Assembly (NCBI RefSeq): GCF_020886775.1
Contig: NZ_AP024525.1
Coordinates: 558,001 to 622,000, forward strand
DNA length: 64,000 nt
Reading direction: 5' to 3'
Source of the DNA: Sinomonas cyclohexanicum
GTDB lineage: Bacteria; Actinomycetota; Actinomycetes; Actinomycetales; Micrococcaceae
Notes under the pieces: model-generated
Told to the model about the DNA's origin: nothing
The model's database searches: none
The model's input: only the letters and a program-made list of their open reading frames with translations
Shown: positions 35,400 through 44,369 of the stretch, piece after piece
Layout: every line of letters starts with the position of its first letter
Position numbering within the stretch: position 1 is the stretch's first letter
Program-made: the position numbers and the translations under genes

Positions 35400-35790
35400 A
35401 CGATGGCCGCAGATCTTTCGCCGTCGCAAGGTGCTCTCTACCGCATTTGGCCTGATCTCTCCGCGACGGCGGTTCTCAAGGACGCTTCTTTCCAACGGCC
35501 TCGATTGGAGCCCCTATGGGCGTACTTTCTACTTCACCGACTCCAGCACGCGTCGGATCGACGCGTATGACATCGATCTCGAATCGGCGGGCATCCGCAA
35601 CGGCCGGATGCTGGTCGGTCTTCCCCACCCTGTGGCAACCCCGGGCGGAATGGCGGTGGACGCCGAGGGAACCATCTGGGTCGCGATGTGGGACGGTGGG
35701 TGCGTCCATCGCTTCGACCCGGACGGCAGGCTTCTCCTTCTCTCGGAACCTTGGGCTGCGCCGGGGGCGTTGCTGGTCAGGCCGCCTTGA
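35400..35790 (+). pseudogene. Remnant of SMP-30/gluconolactonase-like protein
   Basis: Pieces of a SMP-30/gluconolactonase beta-propeller are readable in two frames. GALYRIWPDLSATAVLKD lies in one frame (about 35425-35480). NGLDWSPYGRTFYFTDSSTRRIDAYD and GGMAVDAEGTIWVAMWDGG lie in another (to 35790). Both ends of a normal protein of about 290 aa are missing and the frame is broken, so this is a decayed fragment. It overlaps the 3' end of the slipin gene on the other strand. Confidence 0.75.
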
Positions 35791-36592
35791 CCGGGGCCAT
35801 GCCGTTTGCGGACGTCAAGGCAGCCTGATTCTCCCTGGCGAGGAAGGCGGAGAGCTCGCCGATCGTGCTCATCAGAGGGGCAGGGAAGACCACGGTGGTG
35901 TTCTTGTCCACGCCGATCTCCACCAGGCTCTGCAGGTTGCGCAGCTGCAGGGCGAGCGGGTGGGCCATCATGGTGTCGGAGGCTTGGCCCAGGGCGGTGG
36001 CGGAGATCGCCTCGCCTTCGGCGGCGATGATCTTGGCCCTCTTCTCCCGCTCGGCCTCGGCCTGCCGCGCCATGGCCCGCTTCATGCTCTCGGGCAGCTG
36101 GATGTCCTTCAGCTCCACGAGGGTCACTTCAACGCCCCAGTCCGCGGTGAGGACGTCGAGGATCTGGCGGATGTCGCCGTTGATGCGCTCGGTCTCCGAG
36201 AGGGTCTGGTCGAGCGTGTGCCGCCCTACGACTTTCCGCAGAGTGGTCTGGGCGATCTGGTCGATGGCGGCCGCGACGTTCTCGATCGCGACGACGGACT
36301 TCACTGCGTCTACGACGCGGTAGTAGGCGACGGCAGAGACGTCCACACTGACATTGTCCTGGGTGATGATGCCCTGGGACTGGATCGGCATGGTTACGAT
36401 CCGCAGGCTCACCAGGGGCAAGTGGTCGATGACCGGGATGATGAGACGGAACCCGGGCATCCGGACCCCCAGAACTCGGCCGAGCCTGAACAGGACCCCC
36501 TGCTCGTACTGCCGGACGATGCGGATCGACATCCTCGCGACAATGAGCAGCACCACGACGACGATGATGACTGTTATAGCGATGGGGCCCAT
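35777..36592 (-). CDS. Slipin (SPFH/stomatin-like) membrane protein
   Basis: This 271-residue protein has an N-terminal membrane anchor (ITVIIVVVVLLIVA) followed by an SPFH/band-7 domain (YEQGVLFRLGRVLGVRMPGFRLIIPVID, VDVSAVAYYRVVDAVKSVV, LRKVVGRHTLDQTLSE). A coiled coil (AMARQAEAEREKRAKIIAAEGE) completes it. Slipins form oligomers at the membrane and may organise microdomains or control proteolysis; the usual NfeD-type partner is not adjacent. ATG at 36592 has AAGGAGGGG upstream. Confidence 0.93.
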   Translation of the reverse strand: MGPIAITVIIVVVVLLIVARMSIRIVRQYEQGVLFRLGRVLGVRMPGFRLIIPVIDHLPLVSLRIVTMPIQSQGIITQDNVSVDVSAVAYYRVVDAVKSVVAIENVAAAIDQIAQTTLRKVVGRHTLDQTLSETERINGDIRQILDVLTADWGVEVTLVELKDIQLPESMKRAMARQAEAEREKRAKIIAAEGEAISATALGQASDTMMAHPLALQLRNLQSLVEIGVDKNTTVVFPAPLMSTIGELSAFLARENQAALTSANGMAPVKAA

Positions 36593-37107
36593 GAGGATCC
36601 CCTCCTTAATCTGCGGAACCGTCCAAGGGCGTCCTTCTGGCGCCCGGACGGTTCCTTCTCCCATTCTCCCCCCATCGGGGGGAAGGAGTGCGGGAAGGCC
36701 CCATGATGACGACAAACGGCAGGGAGCCCGGCCCGTAAGACCCTTCACCGCCGCCGGTAGCATTCCCACAAATGAGCCGATGCAGGGGTACGAGGCGTGG
36801 AATCGAGCGAAGGCCGGGGATTAATGGCAGGTTTCCCGCACCGGCACCCCGGCCTCGTCCGAAGTGCCGCTGCCTGCACCGGGCCTCCGCTCCTGCCCTT
36901 CCGTGATGCGGAAAGCGCGTAGACTGGGGGTGCGGGAGCCCACCGTCTTTCTGCCTCTACATCTTCGGGGAGGCGCCGGCAGGCGCCCGACAACACGTCT
37001 CCAGCGAAACCTCCAGCCGTGAACCCTCCGGCACCCCTGCCGCGAGCGAACGCCCCGCGGGCTCCCGCGGGGCCATCCAGAGAACGACTGAAGGACGTGG
37101 AACGACC
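36593..37107. other. 515-bp intergenic region with a hairpin leader
   Basis: No gene is seen between the slipin and the divergent unknown gene. A 10-bp inverted repeat GGAACCGTCC/GGACGGTTCC (36615-36624, 36646-36655) with inner pairing lies just upstream of the slipin ribosome-binding site and would fold in its mRNA leader. A TAGACT sequence at about 36918 could be a -10 box for the plus-strand gene, without a clear -35. Confidence 0.5.
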
Positions 37108-37566
37108 ATGGACACCACCAGGGAATCCATCACCGAGCGTGCCCCCCGCCTGCCCGAGCAGGCAATTGCCCTGAACGCGATCGTCGCCAGTGCCCTGCCC
37201 TGGAATCTGGGCACCGCCCGCGGCCCTTCGAAGTACACCGTCATGGTCGCATTGAGCAGGCGGGCCGAGCCGTACGAGATTGACCTGATCGAGGATCCCT
37301 CGACCGTGCGGCGGCTGCGCGACGCCGGCTACGAAGGCGTCAACATCGCCATCGCCGGCCGGCGCCTGCTCGTGGAGCACACCAACCTCGAACAGCTCAG
37401 GGCAGGTCTGGCGGGCGCGCTTGCCCGCCTGTTCCGGGACGTGTCGATCGCAGCGCTGGCGCAACACGACCAGCGACGCTCCGAGCTCGAAGCCCTGGTA
37501 CTGCTCGAACGGGACCGCAGGGAGGCCGTGGAGGCCCTCGCCGCAGAAGTCCGCTTCACCTGCTGA
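37108..37566 (+). CDS. Unknown protein, paralogue of the 39810 gene
   Basis: This 152-residue soluble protein is an unknown family. It contains YTVMVALSRRAEPYEIDLIED, LRDAGYEGVNIAIAGRRLLVEHTNLEQLRAGLAGALARLF and a C-terminal helical region (ERDRREAVEALAAEV). The same pattern occurs in the protein at 39810-40286, so the two are paralogues about 2.7 kb apart. No signal peptide or membrane span. Confidence 0.72.
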   Translation: MDTTRESITERAPRLPEQAIALNAIVASALPWNLGTARGPSKYTVMVALSRRAEPYEIDLIEDPSTVRRLRDAGYEGVNIAIAGRRLLVEHTNLEQLRAGLAGALARLFRDVSIAALAQHDQRRSELEALVLLERDRREAVEALAAEVRFTC

Positions 37567-38082
37567 AATTGGGCAGCCCGCCGCGGAGGCACTGCGGGCC
37601 GGCCCAAGCAGGCGCTTGAAGAGACCCCCGGCATCCGTCGCAGCCCTCTCCGCCCTCGCGGGCGCGGAACCCGCAGGGGCAACGAAGGATCGGCGAAAGG
37701 CCTTGGTCGCAGTGCGGCCAAGGCCTCAACGCGATCATGCTGCCGGCCCTTGCCCTCGCCTGTGTTCTGGCCTCTGTACTGCGGCCCGACGCCGGCACCG
37801 GCCACAGGGTACCTGGCGGACATGATGCACCGGCGAGAGCCACTTCAGCGGTGGCGGGGCAAGGAGCCACGCGGTCTTGGCGTCTCACCCCGGGCGTCAG
37901 GCCGCCCGACACTAGACCTGATTCCGCCCGATGCTGCTGGTGGGCCTTGGTCAACTGGCCGGCCGCGCGGCCGCCGTCATCGACTCCCGGATGCTGGAAG
38001 AGCGTCCCCTCGCGTCCTGCTCGTGGCCGGATCAGGTTCGCCGCAACGTCCGGCGCAGGACCGGACACCTGGCGCAGGGTCG
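37567..38082. other. Intergenic region without a supported gene
   Basis: I find no credible coding frame in these 516 bases. One perfect 9-bp hairpin (AGGCCTTGG/CCAAGGCCT, 37698-37706 and 37718-37726) about 130 bp after the preceding gene may be a terminator. Confidence 0.45.
37698..37726 (+). terminator. Possible terminator hairpin
   Basis: Perfect 9-bp arms AGGCCTTGG/CCAAGGCCT with an 11-nt loop. No U-tract follows and it is distant from the stop at 37566, so the call is tentative. Confidence 0.4.
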
Positions 38083-39162
38083 TCAGTTGGGGCGGTGCTG
38101 GGCCGCGAGGGGGCATTCGAAGACGGAGCCGAGGCCGCGGCCGACGGCGTTGAGGTAGCGGACGATGATCCCGTAGGACGCCACGAGGCTTGTCGCGGTG
38201 TAGGGGATGCCCTGCTGTGCGCACTGCGCCCGGACCAGGCTCTCCGCGTGAGCCAGCGCCGGCCGGGGCATGGTCGGGAAGAGGTGGTGCTCGATCTGCC
38301 GGTTGAGGCCTCCCATCAGCACGTCCATGACGTGCCCTCCTGTGATGTTGCGCGAGGACATGACCTGGCGTGTGAGGAAGTCCGCCCGTGCAGATGCCGA
38401 GAAGATCTTCATGCCCTTGTGGTTGGGCGCGAAGGTTGCACCCATGTAGAGGCCGAAGACGCCCTGCTGCACTCCCACGAACGCCGCAGCAATCCCTGGC
38501 GGGAGCAGCCAGAACGCCAGGGCGGGCACCGCCAGCACCCGGGCGGTGAGGATCGCCAGCTCTACTGCCCTGCGCTGCACGGGGGCCCGGCGGAGGAGGA
38601 ATCTGAACGAGTCGATCTGCAGGGCGAAGCCGAGGAACGGCAGGACCGGGAAGAGCAGGTAGCCCTGGTGCCGGGTGATGAACCCGAGCCAGCGGGGCCG
38701 CGCGGCGGCAGCCGCGTCGTGGAAGGCGATCGTGCCGGGCTTGATGTCCGGGTCCTTTCCGATCACGTTCGGGTTGGAGTGGTGACGCGAGTGCTTCTGC
38801 TGCCACATCGCATAGCTGATTCCCGTGAGCCCGTTGCCGATGATTCGAGCGGACCATTCGTTGGCCGCCCAGGAGGCGAAGACCTGGCTGTGCGCCGCCT
38901 CATGGGCGAGGAAGCCGAACTGGGTCATCAGTATCCCGAGCCCGGCCGCGATCAGCAGCTGGTACCAGCTCGGCCCGACGAGGGCGAAGCCGGTCCAGCC
39001 GCCGGCCCAGGCGATGGCCAGGATCGTGAAGAGCGCAACGTAGTAGCCGCGCCGCCGATTGAGCAGCCCAGCGTCCCGCACGTGCCTCTGGAGGGCCACA
39101 TAGCTGTTGACCACGCGGTTCGGCCGGAGGGCCCGGGCGTCTGGTTCGCTGTTCTGGGCCAT
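38083..39162 (-). CDS. Membrane fatty acid desaturase
   Basis: This 359-residue di-iron membrane desaturase has three His boxes in order: HEAAH (about residue 88), HSRHH (about 124) and QIEHH (about 289), with four hydrophobic spans. The spacing and the last Q-x-x-HH box match acyl-lipid (front-end/omega-type) desaturases. It introduces double bonds into membrane lipid acyl chains. No cytochrome b5 domain. No desaturase-control two-component pair is adjacent, though a NarL-type regulator lies 3 kb away. Confidence 0.92.
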   Translation of the reverse strand: MAQNSEPDARALRPNRVVNSYVALQRHVRDAGLLNRRRGYYVALFTILAIAWAGGWTGFALVGPSWYQLLIAAGLGILMTQFGFLAHEAAHSQVFASWAANEWSARIIGNGLTGISYAMWQQKHSRHHSNPNVIGKDPDIKPGTIAFHDAAAAARPRWLGFITRHQGYLLFPVLPFLGFALQIDSFRFLLRRAPVQRRAVELAILTARVLAVPALAFWLLPPGIAAAFVGVQQGVFGLYMGATFAPNHKGMKIFSASARADFLTRQVMSSRNITGGHVMDVLMGGLNRQIEHHLFPTMPRPALAHAESLVRAQCAQQGIPYTATSLVASYGIIVRYLNAVGRGLGSVFECPLAAQHRPN

Positions 39163-39400
39163 GGCTCCTCGAATCCGCTGGCGGCACCGGCGCCGATCGA
39201 GACTCCTGCACCGGGCACCTGCCCTCCTCTCAGGCTACGGCGGGCCAGCACCCGTGTCACGGCCGCACGCAGCCCTGACGGACTCGGTCCTTTCTACCCT
39301 GCCGGCGGCCTCGCTGCCGGCGTATCCTGAAAGTCAGGGATCGGGACCCCAGGAGCCGCAGACCGGCCCGGATTCAGGCCCCTCAGAAGGGCTGAATGCC
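39163..39400. other. Promoter region between desaturase and LapA-like gene
   Basis: No gene is seen. The region must hold divergent promoters. A TATCCT near 39330 could be a -10 box for the plus-strand unit, but no matching -35 is convincing. Confidence 0.35.
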
Positions 39401-39775
39401 ATGACCTCTTTGCCGGTCAACCCCCAGAGCCCAGCAGGTCGAGAAGGCCCCCCACCGGAGAACCGCCCAGTTCCTGGGGCTGTCCAGAGCCCCTCCTCGA
39501 CCGCCAAGAAGCCCAGGACCACCAGGGTCGGCATGGTGTGGGCCGCCATCGTGGTGGCACTTCTGGCCCTGGTGCTGCTGATCATCTTCATCCTGCAGAA
39601 CCAGCAGCCTGCCAGGGTGCTGTTCCTCGGGATGGAAGGCACCGTCACTCTGGGCATGGCGCTTCTCATGGCGGCAGTCGGCGGCGGCATCCTCGTCGCT
39701 GCGGCGGGCGCGGCGCGCATCGTCCAGCTCCTATCCAATGCCCACAGGTCCCGCAAGGCCGGCGCCAGGGCGTGA
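39401..39775 (+). CDS. LapA-domain membrane protein
   Basis: This 124-residue protein has a Pro-rich N-terminus (about 45 residues), then two transmembrane helices (VWAAIVVALLALVLLIIFIL and LGMALLMAAVGGGILVAAAGA). They surround the LapA/DUF1049 motif FILQNQQPARVLFLGMEG, and a basic C-terminus follows. DUF1049 proteins are small inner-membrane proteins linked to lipopolysaccharide or envelope assembly in other phyla; role here unknown. First gene of a plus-strand run to 41417. Confidence 0.82.
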   Translation: MTSLPVNPQSPAGREGPPPENRPVPGAVQSPSSTAKKPRTTRVGMVWAAIVVALLALVLLIIFILQNQQPARVLFLGMEGTVTLGMALLMAAVGGGILVAAAGAARIVQLLSNAHRSRKAGARA

Positions 39776-39809
39776 TCCGGCCGCAGCCCGGAACCACGCC
39801 TGAGGACAC

Positions 39810-40286
39810 ATGATGAACACCACCCCAGAACGCACCGATGACCTCCTTACCACGCCAGGTGAACCCACGGGACCGGAGGATCCCCTCCGGGTGACCGGGA
39901 TCGTCCTCAGCGCCCTGCCCTCCGAGGCCCTGACTCCTGGGGGTCACCAGCGGTACACCGTCGCAGCATCCCTCTCGCGGCGCCCGGACCCGCTCGAGAT
40001 CGAGGCTGTCCACGCGCAATCCGCCCGCAGGAAACTCGAGGAGGCCGGTTTCGGCCACGCGGGCCTCCAGATCGCGGACCGGCGGCTCCTGATCTTCGGT
40101 ACCAACCTCGAAGAGCTGAGGGACGGCCTCGCGCGGGTCGTGGGTGGCATCGTGCGCACCGCCACCCTGAAAGCCCTGACGGAGAAGGAGCTTGCACGTC
40201 AGGCCCGGGCCGATCTGGACGAGGCCGAGCGCGAGCGATTCCTGCGCGTCGCCAAGGCAGCTGCCGCCATCGACTTCGAGGCCTGA
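39810..40286 (+). CDS. Unknown protein, paralogue of the 37108 gene
   Basis: This 158-residue soluble protein shares an ordered set of motifs with the 37108 protein: YTVAASLSRRPDPLEIEAV, LEEAGFGHAGLQIADRRLLIFGTNLEELRDGLARVV, then a long charged helix (ELARQARADLDEAERERFLRV). No known family. It lies 34 bp after the LapA-like gene. Confidence 0.72.
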   Translation: MMNTTPERTDDLLTTPGEPTGPEDPLRVTGIVLSALPSEALTPGGHQRYTVAASLSRRPDPLEIEAVHAQSARRKLEEAGFGHAGLQIADRRLLIFGTNLEELRDGLARVVGGIVRTATLKALTEKELARQARADLDEAERERFLRVAKAAAAIDFEA

Positions 40287-40296
40287 GGAGGCCAAC

Positions 40297-40491
40297 GTGA
40301 GTGACATCTACAGGACCCGCCACGACCCGTCGGCCGCTCCAGTCCCCAGCATGGAGGCTGAGGAAGAAGCCGAGAACGAGGTTTGGGACGACGAGGGTGG
40401 CCACGCCCCCCGCGACAGCGGAGGCGGCCCAGGGCCCGAGGGCGAGGAAGCTCCCGGGGGCGGTTCCCGCGGGACTGCGGGCACCACCTGA
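40297..40491 (+). CDS. Small acidic Gly-rich protein
   Basis: This 64-residue protein starts with GTG and has a good ribosome-binding site (GAGGAG). It is strongly acidic (EAEEEAENEVWDDEGG) with a Gly/Pro-rich end, so probably disordered. Ten bases separate it from the previous gene, suggesting an operon. Function unknown. Confidence 0.55.
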   Translation: MSDIYRTRHDPSAAPVPSMEAEEEAENEVWDDEGGHAPRDSGGGPGPEGEEAPGGGSRGTAGTT

Positions 40492-40526
40492 CGCGGCTCG
40501 GGGTAAGAACGGTCGGTCGGTGCGCG

Positions 40527-41417
40527 ATGAGCGATCGTGGCGAAGGGGTACCGTTCGACAGGATCCTCCTGATCTACAACCCGTCAAGCCGGACTCCGGC
40601 CCTGCTGGCCGAGCAGCTGCGAGCCGAGTTGGGCGCCCGTCTGCCCGTCATGCCGCTGAGCCTGCATCCCACTGCTTTCCCCGGCCATGGACGGGCGTTG
40701 GCGGGCGCTGCCCTGGGCGGTCGTCCGCTGCTGGTCTCGATCAGCGGCGACGGCGGGTACAACGATGTCGTCAACGGTGCCATGGGCGCCGGCGGTCAGG
40801 CCATCTGCGCTGTCATGGGTGCCGGCAACGCCAACGACCACCGGCGAAGCACCCGCAGCCTGCCCATCATCGACGCGATCGTCCGCGGCGACGTCCGCCG
40901 CATGGACCTCCTCCGCCTCACTGTCGGGGAAGGGCCCGGTCAGTGGTCCCGCTACGCCCATTCCTATGTCGGGTTCGGGCTCACGCCGCTGATGGCCATC
41001 GGCATCGAGGCAGGGGTCAAGGGACGCTTCACAGAACTGCTCTCCGTGGCCCGCGCCCTGCGCGGCCTCACACCCATCGAAATCGCCCGCGCGGACGGCG
41101 CGCGCGCGGTCCTGGACAGCTTGATTCTGGCCAACATCCCCCGGATTGCCAAGTACGGCCGCATCAGCGAGGCAGGCTTCCCGGACGACGGGATGTTCGA
41201 AGTCGTCCTCCTACCCCACGCGGCCAAGTGGCGCATCGCGCTCATGGCCCTGCGGGCCGTCACTGTCGGGCTCGGGGTCCAGACGAGCGTGCCAAGCTAC
41301 AGGTTCACCAGCACAGACGCGATCCCGCTCCAGATCGACGGTGAGGTCATGGAACTCGCAGCCGGCACACCCGTGCTCGTCGAGTCCCGGCACCAGGCAC
41401 TGGCAACCCTCGGTTAG
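40527..41417 (+). CDS. Diacylglycerol kinase-like (DAGK_cat) protein
   Basis: This 296-residue protein of the lipid kinase/sphingosine kinase superfamily has ILLIYNPSSRTP at the start, the nucleotide-binding loop VSISGDGGYNDVVNGAMG (usual GGDGTxxEV, here modified to SGDGGYNDV) and VMGAGNANDHRR. The C-terminal sandwich contains LQIDGEVMEL. The canonical GGDGT is altered, so activity or substrate may differ from classical DgkB. It ends a run of genes that began with the LapA-like protein; membrane-lipid link with the desaturase is inferred. Confidence 0.8.
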   Translation: MSDRGEGVPFDRILLIYNPSSRTPALLAEQLRAELGARLPVMPLSLHPTAFPGHGRALAGAALGGRPLLVSISGDGGYNDVVNGAMGAGGQAICAVMGAGNANDHRRSTRSLPIIDAIVRGDVRRMDLLRLTVGEGPGQWSRYAHSYVGFGLTPLMAIGIEAGVKGRFTELLSVARALRGLTPIEIARADGARAVLDSLILANIPRIAKYGRISEAGFPDDGMFEVVLLPHAAKWRIALMALRAVTVGLGVQTSVPSYRFTSTDAIPLQIDGEVMELAAGTPVLVESRHQALATLG

Positions 41418-41431
41418 TACTGGAGTCCCAC

Positions 41432-41668
41432 TTAGTGCTCGGCGAGATCGTCGGCCACCCTGCGCAGGTCCTGCGCCCAGCCGACGGAACGGTTGGGCTC
41501 GGCCGACCCGGCCTCGAAGTTGACGAGGGCGGCCGCAAGGGCATTCAGGGCAGCCGCGAGGTTCTCCTTGACTGCGGCGTAGCCCTGGTCCGACCGCGGG
41601 TCCGAGGACGCTCCGACGAGCAGTTGGGCGCCCGCCCGGATGATCAGTGACGCTTCGAGCTCGTTCAT
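41432..41668 (-). CDS. Small unknown protein
   Basis: This is a 78-residue mostly helical soluble protein (ENLAAALNALAAALVNFEAG). No family recognised. Its ATG overlaps the stop of the upstream gene (ATGA), so it is the third member of a coupled three-gene unit. Confidence 0.62.
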   Translation of the reverse strand: MNELEASLIIRAGAQLLVGASSDPRSDQGYAAVKENLAAALNALAAALVNFEAGSAEPNRSVGWAQDLRRVADDLAEH

Positions 41669-42069
41669 GGGCGCGTCCAGGACGTCGAGGGCACCAGATG
41701 ATAGGCGCCGTCCTCTGGATCGAGCATGTAGCCCAGGAATTCCTCGTCAAACGTGGCGATGCCCGAGTCCACGGCGTCCAGCTTTGCCCGAATCAGAAGC
41801 GAGAGCTGCCGCCAACGCTGGCGGGAGAGGTCGTGAGGGGTCTTGGCGGTCGCGTACGCCGTGACGCGGGGAGGCAGACCGTCGGCCGTGTGTGGCAGGG
41901 CCAAGACCAGCCGGAACCGACGCGGTTCCGCCCTGAAGGCGATCGCCGCCTTACCGTCTTCCCGGCTCCACCGCAGGCCGGTGGCACCGGAAGACATGAG
42001 CATCTGCTGGATCTCCGACTGGGACGCCGCAGCGGTGATCGAAGCGCCGCGAACGTAGTTTGTATTCAT
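41665..42069 (-). CDS. Unknown protein coupled to a NarL-type regulator
   Basis: This 134-residue soluble protein has an N-terminal region SEIQQMLMSSGATGLRWSREDGKAAIAFRAEPRRFRL followed by a helical part and TFDEEFLGYMLDPEDGAYH. The pattern resembles a small phage/helper-type protein seen widely in bacteria, but I cannot name it. It overlaps both neighbours by 4 bp (ATGA at each end). Confidence 0.65.
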   Translation of the reverse strand: MNTNYVRGASITAAASQSEIQQMLMSSGATGLRWSREDGKAAIAFRAEPRRFRLVLALPHTADGLPPRVTAYATAKTPHDLSRQRWRQLSLLIRAKLDAVDSGIATFDEEFLGYMLDPEDGAYHLVPSTSWTRP

Positions 42070-42959
42070 GCTTGAGGCCCTCCTGAAGCGTGCCGGCTGA
42101 TGCTGGTGTGATGCACGGTGCGGGCGTCCTCCAGTGCGCGGCCGAGTCTCCGCGCGAGCCCTGCGCCCTCGCTGCCCTCCGAGAGAGGGCCGTCGGCTTC
42201 GGCCACGCAGTCCAGCAGAGCCATGGTCACCGCGTCGGTGGAGCCCTCCGGTTGGCCGGGCCGGAGTCGGCGGTGGACCTCGGCAGACCGATGGAGCTCC
42301 GTGGTGACCAGCAGGGCGGCCTGGGTCCGGTTGCTGACGCCGAGCTTCTGCAGCAGGACCGAGGTCATGTTCTTGATGGTCTTCTCCGCAAGGCCCGTCG
42401 TGGCGGCGATCTCGCGGCCTGCGAGCCCGCGCCCGATGAGGAGGAGCACTTTGAGCTCCTGGGGCGCCAGCCCCGGAAGTTCCTGTTCCGGGTAGGGCGC
42501 CTGCGGCGGCTTGAGCAGCATGGCCCGGAACGATGGACTGTAGGCGGTCTGGCCCCCCAGCACGCGGCGGACCAGCCGGACGGTCTCGTTCCCGTCGTCC
42601 TGCTTGGACAGGCAGCCCCAGGCTCCCGACATGACAGCCCCGATCAGGGCGGCCTCGTCATGCTCGTCCGTCATGATCACGCACCGTATCCGCGGGTCGA
42701 CGGCGAGCACGGCCCGGCACACCTCGGCGCCGGTTCCGTCGGGCAGCTGATCGTCGAGCACAGCGAGCGCCGGCATCAGCGCGGGAATGCGCCGGGCTGC
42801 CTCCCGTGCTGACCCGGACGACCCCGCGATGTCGATGCCCGCCGAACTCAGGAGGCACTGTAGCCCGGTGCGGACCAGCTCGTGGTCGTCGAGGACGAAC
42901 ACGCCCTCGCGGGCGCGGATCGGGCGTGCCTGTGGGACCGGCTCGCCCGACCAGGTCAT
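42066..42959 (-). CDS. NarL/LuxR-type response regulator without adjacent kinase
   Basis: This 297-residue protein has a receiver domain (FVLDDHELVRTGL, phospho-acceptor Asp in AVLDDQLPDG, MTDEHD, Lys in GCLSKQD) and a LuxR helix-turn-helix (LAPQELKVLLLIGRGLAGREIAATTGLAEKTIKNMTSVLLQKLGV). An unusual C-terminal extension of about 85 residues follows (TDAVTMALLDCVAEADGPL...). No histidine kinase is nearby. It is translationally coupled to two unknown proteins, which may be its effectors. Confidence 0.87.
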   Translation of the reverse strand: MTWSGEPVPQARPIRAREGVFVLDDHELVRTGLQCLLSSAGIDIAGSSGSAREAARRIPALMPALAVLDDQLPDGTGAEVCRAVLAVDPRIRCVIMTDEHDEAALIGAVMSGAWGCLSKQDDGNETVRLVRRVLGGQTAYSPSFRAMLLKPPQAPYPEQELPGLAPQELKVLLLIGRGLAGREIAATTGLAEKTIKNMTSVLLQKLGVSNRTQAALLVTTELHRSAEVHRRLRPGQPEGSTDAVTMALLDCVAEADGPLSEGSEGAGLARRLGRALEDARTVHHTSISRHASGGPQA

Positions 42960-43352
42960 GGCCGGCCGGCTGTCGGCGCGATGCGGGGACTGGAGGCTAC
43001 GGTGATGGGAAACCGTTCGATCGGCTGCTGGCGCCCGCGGAGGCGCTATCAGAAAGCGAAAGCCAAGGGCAGGACTGCCGATCGCCTCCACCATTCTAAG
43101 CCTCCTGACGCACCTGCGGCCATGGCCAGTGAGCAAGTGGGGGCCCGGCGGGCCGTCGAGGATGGAGACGGTCATGGAGAGGACCACCAGCACCAGGAGG
43201 CTGCCGAGCGGGCCCGCCAAACAGATACCCCTCCGCGCGCAGGGGATCGCGACGGGGCTTCCCGGGGGGACTCGCTCGCCCCTGTCGCTCCGAGCTTCGA
43301 CGGTGGATATCGGGTCTACGGTGGCCGGACCCGTTCGCACGTGCGGGCCTGA
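42960..43352. other. Intergenic region without a supported gene
   Basis: This is the upstream region of the response regulator and the approach to a block of transposase fragments. The open frames here are Arg/Pro/Gly-rich and unsupported. It may contain decayed DNA from the adjacent insertions. Confidence 0.4.
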
Positions 43353-43735
43353 GCGCTGATCGCGCAGCTGGTCGGTGAGGCGCAGCGGCAGGGTCTGGCG
43401 ATCGACGGCGAGGGCGGGCTGGTGGCCCAGCTGACGAAGCTCGTGGTCGAGTCCGCCCTGGAGGGCGAGCTGACCGCGCACCTGGGCTATGAGAACCACG
43501 AGCGGGCCGAGGAGCCGGGCGGGAACAGCTGGAACGGGACACGGTCCAAGACGGTCCTGACCAAGGCCGGCCCACTGCAGATCGACGTGCCCCGTGACCG
43601 GGCGGGCACGTTCGAGCCGGTGGCCGTGGCCACCTCTACGGCTCCGAGGTGTCCAAGACGACGATCTCCACGATCACCGACAAAGGTCCTGGACGGGATG
43701 GCCGAGTGGCAGAACCGCCCACTGGACCCGGTCTG
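43353..43735 (+). pseudogene. IS256-family transposase remnant
   Basis: The N-terminal part of an IS256 (mutator-type) transposase is clear: LTKLVVESALEGELTAHLGYENHE, NGTRSKTVLTKAGPLQIDVPRDRAGTFEP. A deletion of roughly 40 codons follows, then GHLYGSEVSKTTISTITDK in another frame, then a one-base shift and VLDGMAEWQNRPLDPV. The catalytic C-terminal half is absent, cut off where IS3-type sequence begins. Non-functional. Confidence 0.85.
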
Positions 43736-44360
43736 AACCGTACCGGGTTTGATGGAGACATCGATGACCCGGAAGGATTGTTCTCATGAGTGCACCGAGG
43801 ACGTACCGCAGGAGCTGAAGGAGCGGGCGACGCGTCTGGCGATGGAGGCCCGGCAGGACCCGGCGGCCAGGGCGGGGGCGTTCAAGCGGATCGGGGACCA
43901 GCCGAGCTCGAGCGGGAGAACCGGGAGCTGCGGCGGGCGAACACGATCCTGAAGCAGGCCTCGGCTGTCTTCGCGGCGGAGATCGACCGCCCGTCGAGGT
44001 GATGTGCGCCTTCATCGAGGAGCACCGCGGGGAGCACGGGGTCGATCCGATCTGCAGGGTCCTGCAGGTCGCCCCGAGCACGTACTGCACCCATCGCACC
44101 CGTGAGCCGTCGGCCAGGGCGGTCCGGGACGCGGAGCTGACCGGGCAGATCCGCAAGGTCCACGCCGCCCTCCGCCGTCAGGACGTGCCGGTCGCCCGCT
44201 CCACCGTGGAGCGGCTCATGCGCGAGGAGGGCCTGCGCGGGATCAGCCGGGCCAAGGGCCCGCGCACCACGCGCCCGGCTGCGGAGACCGACGGGCCGGC
44301 GGACCTGGTCGAGCGGCGCTTCACCGCCGACGCGCCGAACCGGCCCGCCGCCCGAAGGGC
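43736..44360 (+). pseudogene. IS3-family transposase remnant (orfA/orfB)
   Basis: orfA begins with ATG at about 43786 (SAPRTY), loses frame after a few codons and continues as KERATRLAMEARQDPAARAGA. An internal deletion joins this to ELERENRELRRANTILKQASAVFAAEIDRPSR. orfB (from about 44000) has FIEEHRGEHGVDPICRVLQVAPSTY and EPSARAVRDAELTGQIRKVHAALRRQDVPVARSTVERLMREEGLRGISRAKG with a deletion. It stops at ERRFTADAPNRP, before the DDE integrase core. Clearly degraded. Confidence 0.85.
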
Positions 44361-44369
44361 TCCCGTGGC

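Noticed and set aside
42960-43499. Longer version of the NarL-type regulator extending upstream by 180 residues
   Set aside because: The extra N-terminus is Arg/Pro/Gly-rich without homology; the receiver domain begins normally about 20 residues after the ATG at 42959.
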